From: Armatimonadota bacterium
GTDB lineage: Bacteria; Armatimonadota; Fimbriimonadia; Fimbriimonadales; Fimbriimonadaceae
Assembly: GCA_016125185.1 (NCBI GenBank)
Contig: WGMG01000005.1
Location: 62,001 to 126,000, forward strand
Reading direction: 5' to 3'
Length of the DNA: 64,000 nt
Shown here one piece after another: positions 52,146 through 61,890 of the stretch; within the stretch, counting starts at the first letter, position 1; every line of letters begins with the position of its first letter. The translations under genes and the position numbers were made by a program. The notes beneath the pieces were generated by a model. The model was not told where the DNA came from and did not search any database. It saw only the letters and a list, made by a program, of their open reading frames with translations.

Positions 52146-52895
52146 TCATATTAACTGCTCGCCGCTCGGCTCGATAACCAGGATTTTGCCCGTCACTTCG
52201 GAAGAATCGAGGCGCACGATCGCCTCGGCCACTCTGCTTGTCGCAATCCTCGAGGGAAATGCATCGGGAGCAATCGCATTGACCTTGATCCCAAAGGCAC
52301 GAAATTCGTCCGCAAGGTGCATTGTCAGGAAGTTAAGTCCGGCCTTGCTCGCGCTATACGAAGATTGTCCCATGTTGGGAAACACCTGCATCCCCGATAT
52401 GCTGGAAATGTTGATGACTCCTCGCCCTAAGGCACTGTTTTCGAGGTCTCTCGCACGCCAGAACATCTTTGCCGTCAATAAAGCCAACCGAAGCGGCGCT
52501 TCGATGTTGACGGCGGCTTGACGCTTGAGGGCATCGACCGACTTGCCTGACTCAACCAAAAATCGATGGTCCATATCCGCTGCCGCGTTGACAACAAGAT
52601 CGATTCGTCCGAATCGCGCCAGCGATGCCTCAACCACCCTCTCAAGATCGCTGTCCGAGTTTAGGTCAGCCCGCACTTCGTAGACTTTAGAGCTGTTCTC
52701 GGCCACGTCCTCCATGGGGCGAAGAGGGTCCACAAAAGCCTGCTTCTGGGTTGAAACGTACGGCACCCTATTTCGACAAACCGCAACGATGTTGTAGTGC
52801 TCTGCAAAGAGACTACAAAACGTGTTTCCGAGTTCTCCGCCCGCGCCGGTCAGGATACAAACCCTACGGAGCGAAGGATCGACGGTCCCTACCAT
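52146..52895 (-). CDS. Short-chain dehydrogenase/reductase
   Basis: 249 aa. CILTGAGGELGNTF is the Gly-rich NAD(P) loop, DLVVNAAAD the NAG-like motif, and INISSISG...YSASKAG supplies catalytic Ser, Tyr and Lys. The active SDR set is complete. A carbohydrate or small-molecule substrate is likely, given neighbouring glycosyltransferases; it may make a nucleotide-sugar or modify the glycan. The start overlaps the oxygenase gene by 7 bp, so both are translated together. Confidence 0.78.
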   Translation of the reverse strand: MVGTVDPSLRRVCILTGAGGELGNTFCSLFAEHYNIVAVCRNRVPYVSTQKQAFVDPLRPMEDVAENSSKVYEVRADLNSDSDLERVVEASLARFGRIDLVVNAAADMDHRFLVESGKSVDALKRQAAVNIEAPLRLALLTAKMFWRARDLENSALGRGVINISSISGMQVFPNMGQSSYSASKAGLNFLTMHLADEFRAFGIKVNAIAPDAFPSRIATSRVAEAIVRLDSSEVTGKILVIEPSGEQLI

Positions 52896-53704
52896 GGCAC
52901 AACCTTATTCCAACCCCACCTGGAAATCGTTTCTTCCTTGGTGCGGTGGACCCACATGACGATACAGTTTCGCGCCAGTCTTCTATTAGACAGGAAGGTG
53001 TGAAAGGAGTAGGGTGTGCATTCGAAAGCCAGCAAGGAGTTATTGATCGGAGGCACGACGCCGATCGGCGATTCGATGGGATCATCCTCATTCATGTAAA
53101 GCCCGGTCTCCCCTCCATCGCCCGGCCTCCACCCGTCGTTGCATAAATAGAACAAGACCGCTACCGCGCGAGCCGTCTCTCGGGAAGTGAACCCGGGTGC
53201 GGTCTTCCCGGAAGTGTAAGAACAAATCTTGGGGTCGGTCACGTTCACTCCCCCATGGGGAGGCTGGGAAATAAACCACCCAGGATTGAGGTCGTTATGA
53301 ATCCTTCCGTTTCGGCCACCAATTGCATGATGATGCAGAGCGCCATCGACATCGCCCGTCGCATCGATTTGGAAGAGACCGGCAACCATGTCGTGCCACG
53401 CTCTGGATGTAAAGAGTGAGAGCGGACCCTCTTGGCCAGGCTCGAAGCGCATCAGATAGGCGTCGTAATTTCCGTTGAGTCGAGAGAACCTTCCCTCCTG
53501 CGGACTTTCTGATAGTCCCCTACCCAGTAACTCCATGTACTGTCTTGCTACTTCGCCGTAAAACTCAGCCGTAAAAACGTTGGCGGCGGTGTAATGACCG
53601 TAAGGCTCGGACCGATAAAGCCATCGACGATTCTGAAGGATGCCTTCTAATGAATCTATCCTTGTTGCACCGGAAGACGCTGTTGTTGTTTGACCGATAA
53701 TCAT
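52889..53704 (-). CDS. 2OG-Fe(II) oxygenase, prolyl-4-hydroxylase-like
   Basis: 271 aa. The facial triad reads RIHNDLNPGW (His-x-Asp) and, about 95 residues later, SFHTF (His), with RNCIVMWVHR providing the 2-oxoglutarate Arg. GGRNGRIHND and DGGETGLYMNE are typical of the 2OG-FeII_Oxy_3 / P4H group. In bacteria such enzymes hydroxylate Pro or small molecules. Here it lies in the operon of a protein with a long Pro-Gly tract, an obvious candidate substrate, though this is inference. Confidence 0.75.
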   Translation of the reverse strand: MIIGQTTTASSGATRIDSLEGILQNRRWLYRSEPYGHYTAANVFTAEFYGEVARQYMELLGRGLSESPQEGRFSRLNGNYDAYLMRFEPGQEGPLSLFTSRAWHDMVAGLFQIDATGDVDGALHHHAIGGRNGRIHNDLNPGWFISQPPHGGVNVTDPKICSYTSGKTAPGFTSRETARAVAVLFYLCNDGWRPGDGGETGLYMNEDDPIESPIGVVPPINNSLLAFECTPYSFHTFLSNRRLARNCIVMWVHRTKEETISRWGWNKVVPW

Positions 53705-53713
53705 AAACCTACC

Positions 53714-54661
53714 TTAATACCCCTTTGGCCACGGAACAATCCGTTCTCCGCTCGGAGTGACGATGAGCACGCCGTCTTTCGTGGCACCAATTTGCTCGGT
53801 CCCGCTAATCGGCATCTTGATGACCTTGCGTTGCGTCAACGCTTTTGCATCCAAAAATAGTAATCCCTCCGCTTTCAGGGCCACAATCAAGGACTTTGAA
53901 GGGGCATAGCAAAATGTCTTTACCTGAGGACCAACCTTGGTCTTTAACATCGAAGCGGTGGAATCCATCCGTAACAATCGACGACTAGCGTTAACCCCAA
54001 ACATGACGTCTCCTCCTTGCGTAAGAATTGGGGAGCTAACGAACTGAAATTTGGCCGATTTCACCCTGCGTCCATCTTTCACATTATACGTTTCCAAAAG
54101 ATAATCCTGGTTAAGAAACCCGATCGAAGCATTCTCTGGAAAATAGTAAGGTCGAGCCTTGGAATTGTTTCGTTGGGGAATACCAAAATGAACCCTATTG
54201 TCTTCAAAGCTCCAAAATACTTCGTCGGGCGACTCGTGAGCCGATTCTTTGACCGGAGGTGTGCCTAAGCGGATCGTCGGAAGCTTAAAAAATATTGCGT
54301 ATTTCTCGTCGGGAGAGATCCAGCTCATGCCGTACCTGGTATTCGCTCCCACCTTTTTTTGGAGTTCCCCATTAACCGAATACACTAATGATTTCAGGTT
54401 ACGAATTTGGCCCGTTTTGGCGCTAATCTCGTAATGAAAACCCTGGCTGGCCACGAGACATAGACCCTGAGACGATAGCACGGCGTGATCGACGGGGCTA
54501 TCTAGTTTGAACGTCTTGCTGCTTTTCGCATGAAGAGTCACTTGGTCATCACGCCATGTGTAGTATTCCGAAAGCAAGTCCGAACTTGAGAAACCAACAG
54601 GGGTGACCGCCCCTTGGGAAACAGGGGGCGGTATGGATAGTAAGAGGACGTTGAGGAACAT
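53714..54661 (-). CDS. Exported beta-propeller-like protein
   Basis: 315 aa from ATG 54661; a longer reading starts inside the upstream gene. MFLNVLLLSIPPPVSQGA works as a short signal peptide. The mature protein has repeated beta-strand runs of 'x-L-x-x-Y-x-x-x-x-G' type (VLSSQGLCLVASQGFHYEISAKTGQIRNL; SILTQGGDVMFGVN; LIVALKAEGLLFLDAKALTQRKVIKM), suggesting a seven-bladed propeller. Nothing catalytic. It lies between the RHS pieces and the oxygenase and may be a periplasmic partner of the RHS protein. Confidence 0.55.
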   Translation of the reverse strand: MFLNVLLLSIPPPVSQGAVTPVGFSSSDLLSEYYTWRDDQVTLHAKSSKTFKLDSPVDHAVLSSQGLCLVASQGFHYEISAKTGQIRNLKSLVYSVNGELQKKVGANTRYGMSWISPDEKYAIFFKLPTIRLGTPPVKESAHESPDEVFWSFEDNRVHFGIPQRNNSKARPYYFPENASIGFLNQDYLLETYNVKDGRRVKSAKFQFVSSPILTQGGDVMFGVNASRRLLRMDSTASMLKTKVGPQVKTFCYAPSKSLIVALKAEGLLFLDAKALTQRKVIKMPISGTEQIGATKDGVLIVTPSGERIVPWPKGY

Positions 54662-54671
54662 CACGTCTTTC

Positions 54672-55781
54672 TTACGGACAGTTTCCAGTCGGGGCGCTAA
54701 ACTGCAAGAATACACCTCGGGTTAGGACAAACTCTTTGTCCAGACCTGTACCTGGAGTCTCCGCGAGGTTGTACTGCCCCCAAAGACTTTGCTTCGGACT
54801 TAGCAGCAGAGCTTCATACGCTGGGTACCACTCAACTTTGCTGTTGTAAGACCAGTCCAGACCATCGGCCTGGCCCGGGAAGATGACCGTCACCTTGTCC
54901 TTTTCAGTTGCCGCAAACTTGACCAGCACGTCGTAGTTGATGCAAAACGCTGGCTGTTGGAAGTTGTAGGGCAAGAAGGACGTACAAGCTTGAATGACGA
55001 ACCTTACGTACTGCGAGCAACACTCTTCGTTGCGGTTAAATGGGAACAGATACCGAACAGGAGGTGGATTCGGTTGCCCGTAAGATCCAACCTTAGACGT
55101 ACAATTCCACTTGGGTCCTTGCTGAGTCGCCTGGATCGAAATTCCCATCTTGTCGCTGGTTGTAATTGCCACGTTGGCATCGGCAGCCCGAAGTTTCGTG
55201 CTTTCCGCAGTTGCCCAGGAAATATGCTTCGCCGTTCCGGGGTCGAATAGATCGCGATCATCGGTGTTGCCATGAACGTTGAGCCCGAATGGAAAAGTTT
55301 CTCCAAACCAGTACTTCGCCGGGCAAGCCGGGTTGTGCATGTCGATGCGGAATCCAGCCCGTTTAGGAATGAACGCATCGAACTGGAAGCGGATCGGAAT
55401 CAGGCCAGAAGGGTCAGCGTTCGACGTCGGACTGCCGTCGGCGTAACCATGAGAGGACTGAACCGGCCAAAGTGGATCCCTCGTGGTCCACATTGCCTGA
55501 TTCGTACCATAGTGCCTTGCTCTCACGTAAATGTTGTCACAGATCCTCGTGAACTCGTAACGGTATCCAAATGATCCTAGCCAACCAAATTTGGGTTGAC
55601 TCTTCGCCCCGGCCGAAAACGGGGTGCCATAGGGTTTGAAGCTGAGAGTCAAGTTTTCTGCGGCGGTCATCCTCATCGCCACTGAGCCCAGTGCGTCGAC
55701 CAAATATTCAGTTTTCGCACCCGCCGAGCTTGTCTCACCAATCATTTGGCCCATCACCGTGTGATATTTTGTCGTTGCCAT
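54672..55781 (-). CDS. RHS core end and C-terminal domain (detached piece)
   Basis: 369 aa, starting 1 base after the stop of the giant RHS gene. Residues 1-130 complete the RHS shell: KTEYLVDALGSVAMRM, IYVRARHYGTNQAMWTTRDPL, and the core end SNADPSGLIP. The following 240 residues are a unique domain with paired Cys (NEECCSQYVRF) and ending APTGNCP. It has no nuclease or deaminase motif I know. Normally the core and this tail are one chain, so this is either a frameshifted gene or a genuinely split RHS protein. The tail holds the place of a toxin. Confidence 0.65.
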   Translation of the reverse strand: MATTKYHTVMGQMIGETSSAGAKTEYLVDALGSVAMRMTAAENLTLSFKPYGTPFSAGAKSQPKFGWLGSFGYRYEFTRICDNIYVRARHYGTNQAMWTTRDPLWPVQSSHGYADGSPTSNADPSGLIPIRFQFDAFIPKRAGFRIDMHNPACPAKYWFGETFPFGLNVHGNTDDRDLFDPGTAKHISWATAESTKLRAADANVAITTSDKMGISIQATQQGPKWNCTSKVGSYGQPNPPPVRYLFPFNRNEECCSQYVRFVIQACTSFLPYNFQQPAFCINYDVLVKFAATEKDKVTVIFPGQADGLDWSYNSKVEWYPAYEALLLSPKQSLWGQYNLAETPGTGLDKEFVLTRGVFLQFSAPTGNCP

Positions 55782-55782
55782 C

Positions 55783-58700
55783 TTAGATCATCTCCTGCAA
55801 GTAGTCGGTTCCGTCCCAAACAATGGTCGTGCGTCTTCCGCTCGACGGTGTGATTTCCACCCGTTTTAGGCCATCGCCATCATAGACAAAATTCGCGTCG
55901 GACCGTAAATCTTGCCGGTGAGTCGCAAGCCTGTTCTCACAATCGTAAGTCATGGTCGAAAGAGCTGTCCCGATCGCACCCGTGAGCAGATTGCCGTTCG
56001 CATCGTACGTAAAGGCCGAACCGTCTGTCGCGCTGACCAAGCGATCGGCCACGTCGAAGAAGTTCTGTACAGGCGTACCCGATTCAGATGTCCACTTCAA
56101 GTTGCTATTGGCGTCGAAGGCATAGGTGTAGACATGTGCGAACACGCCAGACCCATTGTCTTGGACCAGATGATCCAAGGCGTCGTAAGAGTAGGTACTA
56201 AGGCGTCCGGCCAAATTGCCAAACGAAGCCCGGTTCCCAACCTGGTCATAGGTGTAGGTGATTTGCTCAAAAGTTACACCAGCCGATGACTTGGCGATGA
56301 TCGAATTATTGTTTCCAATAGGATCATAGGAATTGACAACGACTTTGCCCGACGGGTGAGTGATCGTCGTAACCCGACTCATACCATCGTAGGCAAACGT
56401 ATTGACTTGACCAGCTCCATCCGTGTACGAAGCGAGCCTGGCCTCGATATCGTATCCGTAATGGCGGACGGTGCCGTCTGGCTCATGAAGTTCAGTTCGT
56501 TGCCCGGCCGCGTCGTAGACATAAGCCTGAACGAGGTTGCCCTGATCAGTCTTGCCGGAGAGTTTGCCGGTTGGATCATACGAATAGGTTGTGACACCCG
56601 CCGCGTCCTCCATCCTGTTCCGCTGACCGAGTGAATCGTAAGCGAAGGTGACGAATGTCGCATCGGAATAGGCCTTGATCGTCAGCGCGCCTCTTGCGTC
56701 ATACGTCAATGTCGTGACGGTGCCGTTTGCCGCGTTTTGCTGAACGAGCCAACGGTTCGCGTTGTACTGATAGGAGGTGGTGTTTCCAAGGGCATCGACC
56801 CGCGAAGCAACCGTCGATCGAACTCCGTATGTCGTTGTGACGATTCCTCCCAAAGGTTTCTGTATGGAAACGTTACGACCTTCAGAATCAAATCCGTATG
56901 TCGTGACGTGTCCCAAGGCATCTTGATGGGCGACGACTCGCTGAAGGTTGTCGTACGTCATGCTCGTCGTCCAACCTCGAGCATTTGTGATGGCAACCTG
57001 GTTACCTAACGCATCGAGCGTGTAACTGGTGATCTGACTGTTGGCGTCTTGGACGGCAATCGTTCTTCCGGTGGCATCGTAGGTCGTCGTCTGGATGGCG
57101 CCCGTAGGTGTCGTAAGCACGACGACTCTTCCAACGGAATCGTAGGTTTGACTCCACAAGTAGCCACTGGCGCTGATTCTGGCAATCACCTGACCCGCAG
57201 AATCGTAGACGTTCGATATAACTCTTCCGAGAGCGTCGATCGAACTGATGTGCCGACCCGCCGCATCGAATTGATAGGTGACCGTATTACCCAACGCATC
57301 GGTCCTAGAAATGGCATGTCCGACCCGATCAAATGAGTTGGTCGTTACAAATCCCTTCGCATTAACGCTGGAAATCTGTTGCCCAAGACTATCGTAATTG
57401 AAAGTCGTTCGGTTTCCAAGAGAATCCTGGGTTGCCCAAACTAGCCCGTTGTCAGTTCGGTATATGGCCGTACTGATATTGCCCAAGGCATCGATATTTC
57501 CAACCACCGCCCCGTCGACGTCATAGGAATAGGACGTTCGGAAGCCAGACTCATCGATTTTGGCCGTCGTTCTGCCTGCCAAGTCAGAGAGGATGGTGGT
57601 CATATTGCCGCTGGGCGAAATCGATCCAATGACGCGGTCAACCGAGTCGTGTATCTGCGTGAAGGTATAGCCGGCCGCATTTTGAGTGGCTAGCGGAACA
57701 CCCTTCGCGTTATAAGACATCGTGGTTCGTTGACCAAGAGCATTGACCATGACAACTGGCTGCCCGACCGCGTCGTAAACCGTTGACATGCGCTGTCCGA
57801 GTTGATCGATCTGCCCGACCACACGACCGTTGGCATCGTAGACGTAAGTGGTACGCGTTCCATCGGCCGCTAGCGACGCGGTTCGATGTCCCAAACTGTC
57901 GTAAAGATAGGTCGTAATGAGTCCAAGAGGGTTTGTTTCCGACGACACTTTAGACTCGGCATCGTATTTCCAACTGGTGGTATTTCCGAGAGGATCCATG
58001 GAGGACACAACTCGACCCGCAGCATCGAACACTTGCGAAGTACGGTGGCCTTCGGCGTCCACCGAGGCTTTCACCATTCTCATCGAATTGTAAACGTTCG
58101 TCGTAATTCGACCGAGCGGTTTCTCTTCTCTGATGACATTCCCTATGTTGTCGTAAACAAAGGTGGTTGCCGTTCCATCCATTTGATTTTGGCTAACCAG
58201 ATAGCCGCCGGCGTTATAGACTTGCGTCGTTACACGGCCAGATGGGGCTTGTGAAGCCACGAGCTGCAGATTCGCATCGTACGAGTAACTGACCGTATTC
58301 CCCAACGGGTTGGTGCGAGCAAGCACTTCATTTCGAGATCCGTAGACCGTGGTAAAGGTGCCGCCCTGAGCGTTGACTGTACTAATTCGTCTTCGCCTCG
58401 AATCATAGCTATAAGTCGTACTATTTCCGAGGGCGTCAACGGAAGCGGCCTTCAGTCCAAGCGAATTGTAGACTTCGGTTCGAACGTAGCCGAGCGCATC
58501 ACACATTGCGACACGATTACCGCGTCCATCGTACGTGAACGTGGTCCGATCGCCTAAGGCGTTAATTCGAGCAATCAATCGACCCGACGTGTCGAAAACA
58601 TTGGAATAGATGTTGCCTTGTGGATTGATGACGCTTTGCCGTCTACCGTTTGCCGAATAGATATAGGTGACCGCATGCCCTTCGGCAGTAACTTTGGACT

Positions 58701-61700
58701 GGAGCCGACCGACACCGTCATAGGCGTACGTCATGGCTCCGATTCCGGGCAATTCACGATTCGTCAGCATGCCCCGGTTATCGTGCGTCAAAGACACGAC
58801 TGAGCCATTCGGTATTTGGACCACAGAAACGGCTCCCCTCGCGTCATAGGAGAAGGTTGTCGAATCGCCAATGGCATTGGTGCGAACTTTGATCCTGCCG
58901 AGCGAATCGTAGGTCAACGTATTTCGGTTGCCAACCTGATCCATCAGGCCAGCAAGCAACTTCGACTGTTGCTCGTAGATCGCCGTCATCGCCGAGCCAC
59001 TTGGACTGAGGACCGAGAGTGGCATACCACTTGGGTCATAAGAAATTGAGGTGCGCGCACCGACTTCGTCGACCGTCGCAACGACCTGACCTACCTGATC
59101 ATAGACGTAAGTGGTGGAGGTTCCATCGGGTCTTTGGATGCTTGAGACTCCGCCCGTCCATTGATAGTGTCGAGCTGTATAGGTATACCAACAGCAGCCG
59201 GGACCAGGACCAGGACCAGGACCAGGACCAGGACCAGGACCAGGACCAGGACCAGGACCAGGACCAGGACCAGGACCAGGACCAGGGCCGGGACCAGGAC
59301 CGGGGCCAGGGCCAGGACCGGGGCCAGGGCCAGGACCGGGGCCGGGGCCAGGACCGGGGCAGCCGGGACCAGGACCAGGGCCGCCAGGGCCGCAGTCGTC
59401 TGTCGCCTGCGGAACTGCAGTGCTGCTGTCATCCGGGCAACATGTTGGCGGATCATCTCCCTCGTCTGGAGTCAAGAGATCCATTAAGGTGTTATTTGAG
59501 CCGTTGTCGTTGTTGCAACATTGATCGCTACCGTCGCCGCCAGGTTGTGGGATGGGCGGGAGTCCCAGACTGTCAAGGAGAATGGGTAGGGAGGCTCCCA
59601 ACGGGGGAGGTGGCTGTTTGTCACAGCATTTCTTTCCGTTTCCATCCGTTCCCGTCGGTTGCTCCTTGTCGCATTTGCACGGATCGGGAGCGAGATCGTC
59701 GCGGTTCAAAATGTATCGAGAATTGCCGTCGCAACGAACTGACTTAGCCACCGAATTCGGAAGGAGGGGCGGGACCGGGACGGAAGTGGGCCAGTCCGGT
59801 GCCAAGAACCGAACGCTGGGCCGAAGTACTTTCGGCAGAGGATCGTCGACAATCGTAACCTTACAAATCGGAAGGTACATCGCATTCGCCGGGGAAGGAG
59901 AATAGACGCGCGGCAGATCGAGGACCGCGGTACAGACTTGAATAGGCAACGCAGCAGGCACCATCATCGGCTTAGATGCGAAGTAACCATAGGTGGTTCG
60001 AACTCCGGTTGGGGCGACGGTGCCAACGATATCGCCTCTCGCGTTGTAAACGAAAGTCTTCGTAAATCCGTCTTTGTCCGTAACTTTGTTCATGCGGCCG
60101 GAAGAGTCGTACCCATAGGTCACTCGCAAACCCATCGCATCCTCATGTCCAATCTTCCTGGCGGCCGCGTCGTAACTCGCCGTCGAGACAGCCCCAGTAG
60201 GTGCCGTGACGGAGCGAAGCAATCCGCTTGAGTCGTAAGTAAAGGTCTTGACTTCGCCTAAGGGGTTCACCGCGCTCGTCACGGTCCTGAAACGGCCATA
60301 GGTCTGCGTATAGCGATATCCCGCCGGATCAACTTGGGCAACGGGCAAGCAATTGTCGTAAATGTAAGTGTAAACAGACCCGTCTGCCAATTGGCGGCTC
60401 ACAAGATTTCCAGCGGGATCATACGCAAAGGTGGTGATGTTGCCTAAAGCATCGGTTTCACTTTGCAAGCGGTCCAGCACATCGTACGATCTCTGCGTAA
60501 TGGCACCTGTCGAGGCAATAATGGATACGAGGTTGCCGTAGGTATCGTAGCTAAACGTCGTCGCGAGGCCTCGTGGGTCAACAACGCTCGCCACCTCCCC
60601 GGCCGCGGTGTAGGAATACGTCGTGACTCTTCCTAGCGCATCCATAGCCGAGGTTCTCTGTCGAGAACTGCCATCGCCCGCATACGTAAAGGTGGACAAA
60701 TCTCCGGTTGGACTAGTCAGTCCCGTTAAGTTGCCAATCGAGTCATACGTAAAAGAGGTTCGGTTACCCAGCGCATCTTCAGTGACGCCTATAACGATGT
60801 GGGACGGATCGAAGGTCACACTGAACGTAGCACCGGCTGGCGTCACCTCCTGCGTCATGAGCCCCATGCCGTTGTAAACATAAGTTGTCCGGAAGCCTTC
60901 GGGCCGATCAACACTTACGACCGACCCATTGAGGTCGAAATTAAATGTCGTGATGGCACCCAAAGGGGTCTGCATCGAATTTGCACTCGTCGCGTAGGCA
61001 AGAGTGAATGTGCCACTCCCCGCCACGACTTGACCAGGTTGCCCAATGATTGGCGAACCGGGCAGCCCGGGCGGAAGCGCCCCATAGACGTATGAAGAAA
61101 GATATCCCCGAGGGTCTTCTATACCAACAATGTTGTGCGTCACCCCGTCGTACATGTACTTGGTCGTACATCCGCTCGGGGCAATGAAGGTCGTGGGCAC
61201 TCCACTTGCAGCGTATTGGAAAGTCCATCGGCGCCCTCCCCAATCCAAGAGGTTGGAAAATCTTGTCACGCCGGCAACCGACGCATAACTAAAGGTAGCC
61301 CTTCGGCCTCCAGGAACTATGACTTCCTGAAGGAGCCCTGCTTCCGCCCCCGAGCCATATACAAATGTCTGCCTAACATCGCTCGGATCGACCTTTGCCA
61401 GTAGTTGGTGGGTGACAGGATTACCAGTGGCGGATTGTGCTTCGTAGAGCAACCTCAGCCCATCCGGGTAATACTCCGTGAAGCGCGTGCCATCAAAACT
61501 GAGTGTTGTGATCGGGGCTCCAACCGATGCGTAGGTCGTGACACCGCCAGACGATCCAACCGCAGTAAAGGCATACTGACTGAAATCTCCTCGAACGATG
61601 GTAACAGCCACCCCGCTTGTGGAGGATTGAATGTATTGCCGGGATTGAGAGCTCCAATTGACACCAAACTCGGTTGAGCCGACACCCGATCGATAAAGAA

Positions 61701-61878
61701 AATCAAGTTCAAGATTGAATTTCCGAGCTTTTAGACTCACGTACTGGGCAACCCGCAACTCGCCAAGCTTCAAATCCGGAAGCGGCACTGCGGCAGACCC
61801 AGCCATCGGTGTCGTAGCTAAGCCACCGGCGGTTGGCTCTATCGCGGTTTGACTTGAATTTGTAGGGTCTGGTTGCAT
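55783..61878 (-). CDS. Giant RHS/YD-repeat protein with Cys-rich and Pro-Gly insert
   Basis: 2031 aa. About 80 copies of the YD repeat ('G-N-x-x-x-x-x-Y-D-x-x-G-R-x-x') span most of the chain. They form the hollow beta-shell that encloses RHS C-terminal domains. There is no signal peptide at the N-terminus (MQPDPTNSSQTAIEP). At residues 726-828 the repeat pattern is broken by a Cys-rich segment with several CC pairs, and at 828-893 by a Pro-Gly dipeptide tract encoded by a hexanucleotide repeat. The conserved core end is missing and lies in the next gene. The exporter is not visible. The cargo or toxin function is uncertain. Confidence 0.85.
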   Translation of the reverse strand: MQPDPTNSSQTAIEPTAGGLATTPMAGSAAVPLPDLKLGELRVAQYVSLKARKFNLELDFLYRSGVGSTEFGVNWSSQSRQYIQSSTSGVAVTIVRGDFSQYAFTAVGSSGGVTTYASVGAPITTLSFDGTRFTEYYPDGLRLLYEAQSATGNPVTHQLLAKVDPSDVRQTFVYGSGAEAGLLQEVIVPGGRRATFSYASVAGVTRFSNLLDWGGRRWTFQYAASGVPTTFIAPSGCTTKYMYDGVTHNIVGIEDPRGYLSSYVYGALPPGLPGSPIIGQPGQVVAGSGTFTLAYATSANSMQTPLGAITTFNFDLNGSVVSVDRPEGFRTTYVYNGMGLMTQEVTPAGATFSVTFDPSHIVIGVTEDALGNRTSFTYDSIGNLTGLTSPTGDLSTFTYAGDGSSRQRTSAMDALGRVTTYSYTAAGEVASVVDPRGLATTFSYDTYGNLVSIIASTGAITQRSYDVLDRLQSETDALGNITTFAYDPAGNLVSRQLADGSVYTYIYDNCLPVAQVDPAGYRYTQTYGRFRTVTSAVNPLGEVKTFTYDSSGLLRSVTAPTGAVSTASYDAAARKIGHEDAMGLRVTYGYDSSGRMNKVTDKDGFTKTFVYNARGDIVGTVAPTGVRTTYGYFASKPMMVPAALPIQVCTAVLDLPRVYSPSPANAMYLPICKVTIVDDPLPKVLRPSVRFLAPDWPTSVPVPPLLPNSVAKSVRCDGNSRYILNRDDLAPDPCKCDKEQPTGTDGNGKKCCDKQPPPPLGASLPILLDSLGLPPIPQPGGDGSDQCCNNDNGSNNTLMDLLTPDEGDDPPTCCPDDSSTAVPQATDDCGPGGPGPGPGCPGPGPGPGPGPGPGPGPGPGPGPGPGPGPGPGPGPGPGPGPGPGPGPGPGPGPGCCWYTYTARHYQWTGGVSSIQRPDGTSTTYVYDQVGQVVATVDEVGARTSISYDPSGMPLSVLSPSGSAMTAIYEQQSKLLAGLMDQVGNRNTLTYDSLGRIKVRTNAIGDSTTFSYDARGAVSVVQIPNGSVVSLTHDNRGMLTNRELPGIGAMTYAYDGVGRLQSKVTAEGHAVTYIYSANGRRQSVINPQGNIYSNVFDTSGRLIARINALGDRTTFTYDGRGNRVAMCDALGYVRTEVYNSLGLKAASVDALGNSTTYSYDSRRRRISTVNAQGGTFTTVYGSRNEVLARTNPLGNTVSYSYDANLQLVASQAPSGRVTTQVYNAGGYLVSQNQMDGTATTFVYDNIGNVIREEKPLGRITTNVYNSMRMVKASVDAEGHRTSQVFDAAGRVVSSMDPLGNTTSWKYDAESKVSSETNPLGLITTYLYDSLGHRTASLAADGTRTTYVYDANGRVVGQIDQLGQRMSTVYDAVGQPVVMVNALGQRTTMSYNAKGVPLATQNAAGYTFTQIHDSVDRVIGSISPSGNMTTILSDLAGRTTAKIDESGFRTSYSYDVDGAVVGNIDALGNISTAIYRTDNGLVWATQDSLGNRTTFNYDSLGQQISSVNAKGFVTTNSFDRVGHAISRTDALGNTVTYQFDAAGRHISSIDALGRVISNVYDSAGQVIARISASGYLWSQTYDSVGRVVVLTTPTGAIQTTTYDATGRTIAVQDANSQITSYTLDALGNQVAITNARGWTTSMTYDNLQRVVAHQDALGHVTTYGFDSEGRNVSIQKPLGGIVTTTYGVRSTVASRVDALGNTTSYQYNANRWLVQQNAANGTVTTLTYDARGALTIKAYSDATFVTFAYDSLGQRNRMEDAAGVTTYSYDPTGKLSGKTDQGNLVQAYVYDAAGQRTELHEPDGTVRHYGYDIEARLASYTDGAGQVNTFAYDGMSRVTTITHPSGKVVVNSYDPIGNNNSIIAKSSAGVTFEQITYTYDQVGNRASFGNLAGRLSTYSYDALDHLVQDNGSGVFAHVYTYAFDANSNLKWTSESGTPVQNFFDVADRLVSATDGSAFTYDANGNLLTGAIGTALSTMTYDCENRLATHRQDLRSDANFVYDGDGLKRVEITPSSGRRTTIVWDGTDYLQEMI
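59200..59392. repeat. GGACCA-type hexanucleotide tandem repeat coding Pro-Gly
   Basis: About 30 units of a 6-bp repeat, perfect for the first 80 bases then with G/A variation. In the RHS gene it encodes alternating Pro and Gly. A length change in units of six keeps the frame, so the tract can expand or contract safely. Confidence 0.9.
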
Positions 61879-61890
61879 GAGAATCCTTTA

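Noticed and set aside
59200-59392. Tandem repeats considered as a CRISPR array
   Set aside because: The unit is 6 bp without spacers and lies in frame in a coding region. No spaced direct repeats or cas genes were found anywhere in the window.
59019-59747. Open frame of 242 codons with a long Asp-Gln repeat opposite the RHS gene
   Set aside because: It is the reverse-strand shadow of the Pro-Gly hexanucleotide tract and of RHS coding sequence.
55783-61878. Many plus-strand open frames of 60-240 codons opposite the RHS gene
   Set aside because: They follow the periodicity of the YD repeats in antisense and have no SD or protein features.
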